Assembly: GCA_965199285.1 (NCBI GenBank)
Contig: OZ240687.1
Location: forward strand, 124,001-188,000
Reading direction: 5' to 3'
Length of the DNA: 64,000 nt
DNA from: CBDDGJ01 sp965199285
Lineage (GTDB): Bacteria > Pseudomonadota > Alphaproteobacteria > RS24
The notes under the pieces are model-generated. The model was not told where the DNA came from. It saw nothing but the letters and a program-made list of their open reading frames with translations, and did not search any database. Position numbers and translations under genes: made by a program. Every line of letters begins with the position of its first letter. Position 1 is the first letter of the stretch. Positions 32,333 through 40,282 of the stretch are shown piece after piece.

Positions 32333-35236
32333 ATGGCGGCATATCTTTTTGACAATATTCAGCCCCATCCCAGCGCCTTAGATAAAGACCATGCTGAGAC
32401 ATTGAGGGCGGATATTGATGGTATTGAGACCTTGTCACCAAAGGCGCAAGATTTTTTGACATGGGTTATCAGCAATAGTTCTTACTTATTACGGTTGCTC
32501 CGCCGTAACCCCGATTGCCTGGCGGCATTACAAAATCAGTCACCGGAAGATTATCTTGATGAAGTCATGACAGCGCTTGCCAAAAGCGTGACGAATATCA
32601 CCGGTAAAGACGATCTGATGGCCGCTTTACGCCATGCCAAGCAGAAACTCGCTCTTACCATTGCGCTTTGTGATTTGGCGGGGCTTTGGGAGGTGGAGAC
32701 GGTAACGCTCTATCTCACCCGTTTTGCCGATTTGGCTTGTGATCTTTGTTTGGATGTCTTACTGCGCGAGGCGCATATAAAGGGGCATCTTGGCGCGCCT
32801 GTGTCGGCTGATTGTTCTGGTATTGTCATTCTGGGCATGGGAAAACATGGCGGCTATGAACTTAATTATTCTTCTGATATTGACATTATCTTTTTCTATA
32901 CGGCAGGCGCGCTTCAGCTGAAACAGGGGATGGATGAACGAAAATTCTATGTCCAAATTGTCCGCGATATGGTGTCTTGTTTGCAGGATATGACCGCAGA
33001 TGGCTATGTGTTTCGGGTTGATTTGCGCTTGCGTCCTGACCCTGGCGCAACGCCGGTGGCGATAAGTGTGGATGCGGCGCAGCATTATTATGAGACGTTT
33101 GGCCAGAACTGGGAACGCGCAGCGTTCATCAAAGCCCGCCCCATTGCTGGAGATAAAACGGCAGGGCAAGCGTTTCTCGAGCATCTTATCCCCTATATTT
33201 GGCGCCGCTATCTTGATTTTGCCGCGATTGATGATGTTCATAGCATGAAGCGGCAAATCCATGCGGTGCGCGGGCATGCGCATATTGCCGTTGCAGGGCA
33301 TAATCTCAAATTGGGGCGCGGGGGTATTCGGGAAATAGAATTTTTTGTTCAAACCCAGCAATTAATCGCCGGTGGACAGAATAAAGATTTGCGGGGGCGG
33401 CAAACTGTGCCGATGCTGTTTGCACTTGCTAAAGCGGGGTGGATTAAGCCAGAAACGGCAGATGGTATGGCACGCTCTTACGCCTATTTGCGGCAGTTGG
33501 AGCATCGCGCCCAGATGCGGCTTGATGAACAAACCCACAGTCTACCGCAAGATGAAAAAGGATTGGCTGAATTTGCCAATTTTGCTGGCTATGCTGACGC
33601 GGAAGAGTTTTCGCACGCGCTCAAAGCACATCTTACCTATGTGAGTAAAGAATATGCCGCCTTGTTTGAAACGGCTGAAAATCTTGCTGCGGCGGAAGGT
33701 AATCTGGTTTTTGTCGGTAGCGAAGATGATCCGGAAACTGTCGAAACGCTTTCACAGATGGGGTTCAAACGCCCGTCCGATATGATTGCGATCATTCGCG
33801 CTTGGCACACGGGGCGGATGCAGGTCATGCGATCCACCCGCACGCGGGAGATTTTGACCCGTATCATGCCACATTTATTACAGGCTTTCGCAGCGACCAC
33901 AGATGCCGATCAGAGCCTTATCCGGTTTGATCGATTTTTAAGTAAACTGCCCGCCGGAATACAATTATTTTCAATGTTTCAGGCGCATCCGCATATTTTA
34001 TCAATGTTGGTCGATGTGATCGGGGCGGCACCGCGCTTGGCAAATTGGCTGGCGCAAAATCCAAATACGATTGATGCAATGCTGGCGACAGATTTTCTTG
34101 ATCCACTTTCTGATCTAGCCAATGATGCACAACAAAAATTCGCGCTTTACCAGCAGGATGATTTTCAAAACCGGCTGGATGCCATTCGCCTATTTGTGCA
34201 TGAGAAACAATTCCGCATTGGGGTTCGCATATTGGCAGAACCAAATGATGCTCTAACCCGCGGGCAGGCTTTTGCTGATATTGCCGATATTGCGGTCGCG
34301 AAAATTATGCCCGCCGCCTTGCAGGATGTCGCGCAAGCACATGGCGAGGTTGAAGAGGGTGAAATGCTTATCTTGGGAATGGGTAAATTTGGTGGTCGCG
34401 AGATGAGCATGAATTCTGACCTCGATATGATTATGATTTGTGATGCGCCTGATTTTCAGTCTGAAACAAAGGGGACGAAACCGCTGGATATAAATATGTG
34501 GTATGGCCGTGCGGCGCGGCGGATTATGAGCGGGCTTACCGCCCAAACTGCCGAAGGGGCGCTTTATGAGGTGGATACGCGCCTACGCCCTTCTGGTAAT
34601 GCTGGTGCCTTGGTTAGTAAATTTGCAAGTTTTATTGATTATCAACATAAAGACGCCTGGGCGTGGGAGCATATGGCACTTACCCGCGCGCGCTTTATTG
34701 CTGGTAGCGACACATTACGCGATAAGGTTGCAACGGCGATTACCGAGATTATCGGCATGAAGCGTGATGCGAACTCGCTTTATGCAAGCGTGCATGAGAT
34801 GCGGCAACGCTTAAGGTCGCATTTTCCCATGCAGGGCAGATGGGATATGAAGCATGGCGCTGGCGGGTTGATGGATATAGAGTTTATTGTCCAAACGCTT
34901 ATCCTGCTGCACGCGCATCAACACCCCGAAATCATCAAGACGCATACGGGTGAAGGCTTGCAAGCCTTCGTCAAGAAAGAGATCTTATCGGAGTCTGATT
35001 ATCAAGCCCTGTACCAAGCCTATCAGTTATTTTCAAATTTGCGGCAAGTGATGAGCTTATGTACTGATGCGAATCCGGATGAGCAAGACTTACCTGTTGC
35101 GGTTGAAAATCTGGTTTGTACCGCCAGCAATGAAGCGAGCCTCGCCCATTTGCACGAGCGGCTTTCGGTGGCACGCGCAATGGTTGATCGGTTGTTTTGT
35201 AAATATATTCCGAATCTGGTTGACGCTGACAAATAA
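32333..35236 (+). CDS. glnE: Glutamine synthetase adenylyltransferase/deadenylylase GlnE
   Basis: 967 residues, normal length. Two nucleotidyltransferase domains are present: the first with GMGKHGGYELNYSSDIDIIF (about 172-191), expected to deadenylylate, and the second with GMGKFGGREMSMNSDLDMIM (about 683), expected to adenylylate. Together they tune glutamine synthetase in response to nitrogen through PII. The gene begins five bases after the kinase stop and may share its transcript. ATG 32333 is chosen; earlier starts overlap the kinase. Confidence 0.95.
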   Translation: MAAYLFDNIQPHPSALDKDHAETLRADIDGIETLSPKAQDFLTWVISNSSYLLRLLRRNPDCLAALQNQSPEDYLDEVMTALAKSVTNITGKDDLMAALRHAKQKLALTIALCDLAGLWEVETVTLYLTRFADLACDLCLDVLLREAHIKGHLGAPVSADCSGIVILGMGKHGGYELNYSSDIDIIFFYTAGALQLKQGMDERKFYVQIVRDMVSCLQDMTADGYVFRVDLRLRPDPGATPVAISVDAAQHYYETFGQNWERAAFIKARPIAGDKTAGQAFLEHLIPYIWRRYLDFAAIDDVHSMKRQIHAVRGHAHIAVAGHNLKLGRGGIREIEFFVQTQQLIAGGQNKDLRGRQTVPMLFALAKAGWIKPETADGMARSYAYLRQLEHRAQMRLDEQTHSLPQDEKGLAEFANFAGYADAEEFSHALKAHLTYVSKEYAALFETAENLAAAEGNLVFVGSEDDPETVETLSQMGFKRPSDMIAIIRAWHTGRMQVMRSTRTREILTRIMPHLLQAFAATTDADQSLIRFDRFLSKLPAGIQLFSMFQAHPHILSMLVDVIGAAPRLANWLAQNPNTIDAMLATDFLDPLSDLANDAQQKFALYQQDDFQNRLDAIRLFVHEKQFRIGVRILAEPNDALTRGQAFADIADIAVAKIMPAALQDVAQAHGEVEEGEMLILGMGKFGGREMSMNSDLDMIMICDAPDFQSETKGTKPLDINMWYGRAARRIMSGLTAQTAEGALYEVDTRLRPSGNAGALVSKFASFIDYQHKDAWAWEHMALTRARFIAGSDTLRDKVATAITEIIGMKRDANSLYASVHEMRQRLRSHFPMQGRWDMKHGAGGLMDIEFIVQTLILLHAHQHPEIIKTHTGEGLQAFVKKEILSESDYQALYQAYQLFSNLRQVMSLCTDANPDEQDLPVAVENLVCTASNEASLAHLHERLSVARAMVDRLFCKYIPNLVDADK

Positions 35237-35273
35237 TGACGTATTGTCATGCTGGATGAATGGAGGAGAAATT

Positions 35274-36386
35274 ATGAATTTTGATTTTTCAGACGATCAA
35301 AAAATGCTCAAAGATCAGATTGCCCGCCTTATGCAAGATAAGTGCGATTATGATCGGGTGCGTCAGGTTTTGGATGGCGATGAGACATATGCCGCCGATG
35401 TGTGGCAATCAATCACAGAATTAGGGGTTACGGGAGCCGCTATACCGGAAGAATATGGTGGGCTTGGCTTGGGTGCGCTGGAACTCTGCGTCACGGCTGA
35501 AGAGCTTGGCAAAGCCGCCGCCCCCATCCCGTTTTCATCGTCAATTTATCTGGCGGCGGAAGCCCTAAAATTAGCTGGCGATGAAGAGGTAAAACAAAAA
35601 TATTTACCCAAGCTCGCAACTGGTGAAATTATTGGTACTATCGCTGTCGCGGAAGGGGTGCAGGCACCAAGTGCAGAAAATTTACAGACCACATATAAGG
35701 ATGGAAAAATCTCTGGTCGCAAATTACCGGTTACGGATGGGATGGATGCTGATATTGCGATTGTACTGGCGACATCTGGTGCGGGTACAGCAATGTTATG
35801 TGTCGATTTAACCGATGCCAGCGTGAAGCGGGAAGCGGTGGAAACGATTGACCCAACCCGCAATCATGCACAAATTTCATTTGAAAACACCCCTGCCACT
35901 TTACTGGGAGCGGATGGTGAAGGCTGGGCATTATATGATCGGGTTACGATTGGCGCGGCCGTCTTGTTTGCGTTTGAGCAAGTTGGTGGGGCTGAAGCCG
36001 CGCTTGATATGGCGAAAGAATACGCGTTGGAGCGTTACGCATTTGGTCGCCAGATTGGTTCCTACCAAGCGATTAAACATAAGCTGGCGGATATGTATGT
36101 CCGCCTCGAACTGGCGCGGTCTAATTGCTATTATGCAGCAATGGCATTGGCTGATGAGGCGGCAGATTTGGAAATCGCAGCGGCAGCAGCGCGGGTGGCG
36201 GCGACAGAGGCATACCGCTTTTCCGCGCAGGAAAATGTCCAAACCCATGGAGGGATTGGTTATACATGGGAAGCAAATACGCAATTTCATTATCGCCGTT
36301 CAAAACTGCTTGCCCTTAATCTGGGTAGTGCCTTAAGCTGGAAAGACCGCATTGTTACCGCACTTGAACGCAATAATGCAGCATAG
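35274..36386 (+). CDS. Acyl-CoA dehydrogenase, subunit-like 1
   Basis: 370 residues of the acyl-CoA dehydrogenase fold: N-terminal helical domain (FSDDQKMLKDQIARLMQ), a middle beta domain with fewer conserved residues than usual, and a C-terminal domain with FGRQIGSYQAIKHKLADMYV and VQTHGGIGYTWEAN. It oxidises acyl-CoA at C2-C3 through FAD. ATG 35274 has GGAGGAG upstream. A second, different acyl-CoA dehydrogenase follows 11 bp later, so the two may form a heterotetramer of the type used on bulky acyl-CoAs (steroid or aromatic side chains). Confidence 0.9.
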   Translation: MNFDFSDDQKMLKDQIARLMQDKCDYDRVRQVLDGDETYAADVWQSITELGVTGAAIPEEYGGLGLGALELCVTAEELGKAAAPIPFSSSIYLAAEALKLAGDEEVKQKYLPKLATGEIIGTIAVAEGVQAPSAENLQTTYKDGKISGRKLPVTDGMDADIAIVLATSGAGTAMLCVDLTDASVKREAVETIDPTRNHAQISFENTPATLLGADGEGWALYDRVTIGAAVLFAFEQVGGAEAALDMAKEYALERYAFGRQIGSYQAIKHKLADMYVRLELARSNCYYAAMALADEAADLEIAAAAARVAATEAYRFSAQENVQTHGGIGYTWEANTQFHYRRSKLLALNLGSALSWKDRIVTALERNNAA

Positions 36387-36397
36387 GAGGAAGACTT

Positions 36398-37627
36398 ATG
36401 GATTTTAATGATACCAAAGAAGAAGCCGAATTTCGCAGTGAAGTTAAAGCGTGGTTGCAGACCAATGCGAAACTTAAAAACCCTGATAAAGCGGTTGGGC
36501 GACAGCGTAAACCTGAAAGCGAGCGGTTAGAACGGGCGCGTGAGTGGCAGGCGAAAAAAGCCGCCGCCGGTTATGCCGCCATCACCTGGCCAAAGGAATT
36601 TGGTGGGCTTGGCGGTACACCCATTCAATCGGTTATTTATGCGCAAGAAGAAGCCGCCTATGATGTGCCGGGCGGGTTTTTTGATATTGGTCTGGGCATG
36701 TGTATTCCGACCATGATGAAATGGGCAACCAAAGAGCAAAATGAACGCTATGTAAAACCGGCGCTTTATGGCCAAGAAATATGGTGCCAGCTTTTCTCTG
36801 AACCGGCAGCAGGCTCTGATGTGGCGGGCTTACGCACGCGTTGTGAGCGCGATGGTGATGACTGGATTATTAATGGCCAGAAGGTGTGGACTTCTGGCGC
36901 GCATTTTTGCGATTATGGCATTATCGTCACCCGTTCTGATCCAAATGTACCGAAGCATAAGGGGTTAACATTTTTCTTTTTGGATATGAAATCTCCCGGT
37001 ATTGAGGTGCGTCCGATTAAGCAAATGGCCGGTGATAGTGGTTTTAATGAAGTATTTTTCACCAATGTCCGCGTGCCGGATAGTCAGCGCCTTGGCGATG
37101 TCGGAGAAGGCTGGAAAGTGGCACTCACTACATTAATGAATGAACGTCTGGCGATTGGGCAGGGGTCTGGTGTTGATGTGCCGGAGCTCTTGAAGCTGGC
37201 ACAGGATTTGGATATTGATGGCATACCCGCAATTAAAAATCAGGTCGTGCGTGAGAAAATGGCAGATTGGTATGTTCAAAGTCAGGGGCTGAAATATACC
37301 AAATTCCGTACCCTCACCGCCTTATCGAAAGGGCAAGTGCCAGGGCCGGAAAGCTCAATTGGCAAAATTGTATCGGGTCCGAAAATGCAGGATTTGGCAT
37401 CATTCGCGATGGATTTGCAAGGTCAAGGCGGGATTTTGCGCGATGAAGATTTATCGCCCAATAATGCTGGTTTTCAAGGGCAATGGTTTTGGGGCGCGGG
37501 CTATCGCATCGCTGGCGGTACGGATGAGATTTTGCGCAATATTGTCGCCGAACAAGTGCTTGGTCTGCCGCAAGATGTGCGGGTTGATAAATCGGTTCCG
37601 TTTAATGAATTGCCAAGCGGTAAATAG
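36398..37627 (+). CDS. Acyl-CoA dehydrogenase, subunit-like 2
   Basis: 409 residues. It has WPKEFGGLGGTPIQSVIYAQ, the FAD-contact LFSEPAAGSDVAGLRTR, the WIINGQKVWTSGAHFCDYGI strand and the C-terminal YRIAGGTDEILRNIVAEQVL, all typical. The N-terminal extension (NDTKEEAEFRSEVKAWLQT) is like that of long-substrate or heteromeric acyl-CoA dehydrogenases. It is 11 bp after the first paralogue; both are likely cotranscribed. An intrinsic terminator follows at 37655-37684. Substrate unknown. Confidence 0.9.
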   Translation: MDFNDTKEEAEFRSEVKAWLQTNAKLKNPDKAVGRQRKPESERLERAREWQAKKAAAGYAAITWPKEFGGLGGTPIQSVIYAQEEAAYDVPGGFFDIGLGMCIPTMMKWATKEQNERYVKPALYGQEIWCQLFSEPAAGSDVAGLRTRCERDGDDWIINGQKVWTSGAHFCDYGIIVTRSDPNVPKHKGLTFFFLDMKSPGIEVRPIKQMAGDSGFNEVFFTNVRVPDSQRLGDVGEGWKVALTTLMNERLAIGQGSGVDVPELLKLAQDLDIDGIPAIKNQVVREKMADWYVQSQGLKYTKFRTLTALSKGQVPGPESSIGKIVSGPKMQDLASFAMDLQGQGGILRDEDLSPNNAGFQGQWFWGAGYRIAGGTDEILRNIVAEQVLGLPQDVRVDKSVPFNELPSGK

Positions 37628-37654
37628 ACGAGACATTTTTACCTTAAAAGAAAG

Positions 37655-37684
37655 CGGGCTTGTGTATGACAAGTCCGTTTTTTT
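37655..37684 (+). terminator. Intrinsic terminator after the acyl-CoA dehydrogenase pair
   Basis: A nine-base stem CGGGCTTGT / ACAAGTCCG (one G-U pair) with a five-base loop GTATG is followed by seven T. It ends the upstream operon. The U-tract runs up to the ribosome site region of the next gene. Confidence 0.85.
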
Positions 37685-37698
37685 GTGAAAAACCATTT

Positions 37699-38712
37699 AT
37701 GAAAAAATATCTCATCATCACAGCGCTTTTGCTGATACCACTTATCTATGTTTTGTTTGTGCACGGCCTGCCTGTTCGAGATTTGCCTGTTTCGGATGGG
37801 GCGATTTCAGACTCAATGACAGGGAGCAACGGGCAGGCCGAAATTGAATGGGTTAAAATCGACGGCGGATGCTTCATGATGGGGGATGGTGGTTTTTATG
37901 AAGAAGAACAGCCAGTGCATCGACAATGTGTTGATGATTTTTGGATGTCGGCGACAGAAATTACCACCGCACAATTTGCCGTCTTTGTGAATGAGACGGG
38001 ATATGTGACCGAAGCCGAACAAGAATCGAAACAAGGTGATGGTCGTCTTGATATCAATTTACCGGCGGGCTCTATGGTGTTTGCGCCACGCCTCAATATG
38101 GGTGATGCGGTGGCGTGGTGGCGCTTTTTGGAAGGAGCATCTTGGCGACCCCCTATCGGACAAGATTCAGAATTGGGAGATTCACTCATTTTATCGCGGA
38201 TGGGTAATTTTCCTGTCGTGCATGTGACATATGCGGATGCGATGGCGTTTGCCCGTTTTCATAAGGCAGATTTGCCAAACGAAATTGAATGGGAATATGC
38301 CGCGCAAACTGATGAAGATGAGGCAGCAATGCAGCCAGATAAAGCAAATTACTGGCAAGGCCTATTTCCGTTCACTAATAAGGCGATAGATGGTTATGAA
38401 GGAGTGGCGCCGGTAAAATCCTATCCGCCCAATCGGTTCGGTCTTTATGATATGATTGGCAATGTGTGGGAGCTAACATCCAGTGCTTATTATCCATATC
38501 ATCAATTTGATGAGCAACAGCAGGCACATTATCCGCAAGGCTTTGATGCGCGGCAACCAAACCGCCCTATCTATGTGATTAAGGGCGGGTCATTTTTATG
38601 TGCCGATAATTATTGTATCCGATTTCGTCCGGCCGCGCGACAGGCGCAAGATGCTCATATGGCGACATCGCATATTGGGTTTCGGATTATTCGTAGAACT
38701 GCGCCGTTTTGA
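37699..38712 (+). CDS. Membrane-anchored formylglycine-generating enzyme (SUMF1) family protein
   Basis: 337 residues. A single N-terminal hydrophobic span (about 5-21) is followed by the SUMF1/FGE fold: WVKIDGGCFMMGD, FWMSATEITTAQFAVFVNET, LPNEIEWEYAAQ, NRFGLYDMIGNVWELT and finally GGSFLCADNYCIRFRPAARQ. The cysteines Cys301 and Cys306 keep the C-x4-C spacing of the active-site pair in human FGE, so it may oxidise a sulfatase cysteine to formylglycine or do a related oxidation. Many SUMF1-domain proteins lack this pair. No sulfatase is in the window. ATG 37699 starts the hydrophobic segment. Confidence 0.83.
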   Translation: MKKYLIITALLLIPLIYVLFVHGLPVRDLPVSDGAISDSMTGSNGQAEIEWVKIDGGCFMMGDGGFYEEEQPVHRQCVDDFWMSATEITTAQFAVFVNETGYVTEAEQESKQGDGRLDINLPAGSMVFAPRLNMGDAVAWWRFLEGASWRPPIGQDSELGDSLILSRMGNFPVVHVTYADAMAFARFHKADLPNEIEWEYAAQTDEDEAAMQPDKANYWQGLFPFTNKAIDGYEGVAPVKSYPPNRFGLYDMIGNVWELTSSAYYPYHQFDEQQQAHYPQGFDARQPNRPIYVIKGGSFLCADNYCIRFRPAARQAQDAHMATSHIGFRIIRRTAPF

Positions 38713-38742
38713 ATAGATTTTGTAGGCATATCTATACCGCCA

Positions 38743-40275
38743 TCATGAGATAATTTCATAAGAAAGCTCAAGCGCATTTGCCAATTTCTGGAGGCGGTTT
38801 TCAATAATCGGCGCGTTTAACGCATCGGGTATATTTTTCACATTAAGGCGGATTTTGGTTTTGCTAATTTCTAATTTTGACTCTTGAATAAGCCCGGGAA
38901 GCGAACCAGATAAGGAATGAGCCAGCCGAAAGCTCAAGCCCAAAATACGCCCAATGCGAATAATATCTTTGGTGAGCGGCACGGTTTTCATAAAATCCAT
39001 TCCGGTTTTTACCTCGTGACGATATGCCAGCGCGCACGCCACCATCATGCGCCCCTCATGGGTGATTGAGACAAGCGGCGCTTTGAGAACCGTTAAGCTA
39101 GCGATTTCTGCGCGCGCACTAGGATGTACAGACCATGAAATATCTGACAATAAACAGGCCGCTTTGCGATAGGGTTCCCATTTTTTTTGCTCTTTTTCAT
39201 TGGCCAGAATATGTTCCGTCCATTTGATAAGTTCGCGCCCATAAGCGGGTGCTTTGGAAAGGCGGTCACTCATTTCTTCACAAGTTGTCCGCAAGCCATC
39301 GAGTTTGCGAAACTCTGGCGCCATCCGCGTATATAGCACCCCTTCGCGCACGCCGGTTGCTGAAACAATAATTTCAGATGGTCGCGCATAATCGCGTAAT
39401 GTCTCTAAAACCAATGCCGCAATCGGTAGCGTTTTGCGTCTGTGACTATTGGCTTGCATGAGCAAGTGAGGATCTTTTTGGGTGATTATTTTTTTCGTAA
39501 AACTTTTTAGCCCTTTGCGGGGTATTTCATATTGATGCAAAACATCCAGCCCATAATTATGATCGATCATATGCAAGCGCGCGAGGCTGCGCCAAGTTCC
39601 GCCCACTGTAAAGAGAGGCAGATTTTTTGCTTTTTTGAGCCAGTTGATTTTGGCGAGCGTTTTTTGCAGTTGCTTATTGATTTTATCGATATTTTGATTA
39701 TGCGCTTTTGCTAAAGTTAACACCCCAAGCGGAAAGCTGTCGGCGTTTAGAATTTTACCATTATCAACGAGCGCAAGTTCAAGGCTGCCGCCGCCCAAAT
39801 CGGCAACCAATCCGGTTTTTTGGGTCACCGAAAGCACCACCCCATCGGCAGAAAGCTGCGCTTCCTGCGTGCCGGTTAAAATCTCTACCGGTCCTCTTAA
39901 TATCTCTTCCATTTCTTTGATAATGTCTTTTTGATTTTTTGCGTTGCGCACAGCGGCGGTTGCAAAAGCGGTTATATTATCAATCCCGAGCTGGTCGGCA
40001 ATCGCCCGAAACCGTTTCAAGCTCGTCATTGCTAGCATATAGGGCGTGCCTTCAATATGTCCGGTTTCTGCCACTGCTTCCCCCAAACGACAAAATGCCC
40101 GTTCATTATAAATCGGGGTGGGGGTACGCGCCGTGCCGCTATAACCAACAAGGCGGATGGAGTTGGAACCAATATCCAAAACCCCCATCGGCGATTTAGG
40201 CTCGACGCGGGCTTTAATCAGTTCTTTTCGTAGCCGCGCGCTTTTTTGCTTTTTCGAATCTTTTTGTTTTGCCAT
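38743..40275 (-). CDS. ppx: Exopolyphosphatase / pppGpp phosphohydrolase (Ppx/GppA)
   Basis: 510 residues, acetate/sugar kinase-HSP70-actin fold. Phosphate-binding motifs GVLDIGSNSIRLVGY (about 31-45) and VADLGGGSLELALVDNG are clear, and the C-terminal HD-like helical domain is present. It releases phosphate from polyphosphate chains. The N-terminus is strongly basic (KQKDSKKQKSARLRKELIKA), longer than in many homologues. ATG 40275 lies seven bases after the ppk stop on the same strand, so ppk and ppx are an operon that both makes and degrades polyphosphate. Confidence 0.9.
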   Translation of the reverse strand: MAKQKDSKKQKSARLRKELIKARVEPKSPMGVLDIGSNSIRLVGYSGTARTPTPIYNERAFCRLGEAVAETGHIEGTPYMLAMTSLKRFRAIADQLGIDNITAFATAAVRNAKNQKDIIKEMEEILRGPVEILTGTQEAQLSADGVVLSVTQKTGLVADLGGGSLELALVDNGKILNADSFPLGVLTLAKAHNQNIDKINKQLQKTLAKINWLKKAKNLPLFTVGGTWRSLARLHMIDHNYGLDVLHQYEIPRKGLKSFTKKIITQKDPHLLMQANSHRRKTLPIAALVLETLRDYARPSEIIVSATGVREGVLYTRMAPEFRKLDGLRTTCEEMSDRLSKAPAYGRELIKWTEHILANEKEQKKWEPYRKAACLLSDISWSVHPSARAEIASLTVLKAPLVSITHEGRMMVACALAYRHEVKTGMDFMKTVPLTKDIIRIGRILGLSFRLAHSLSGSLPGLIQESKLEISKTKIRLNVKNIPDALNAPIIENRLQKLANALELSYEIIS

Positions 40276-40282
40276 ATCCAAA

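Noticed and set aside
32759..33361. 200-codon open frame opposite glnE
   Set aside because: Shadow of glnE with no ribosome site or domain.
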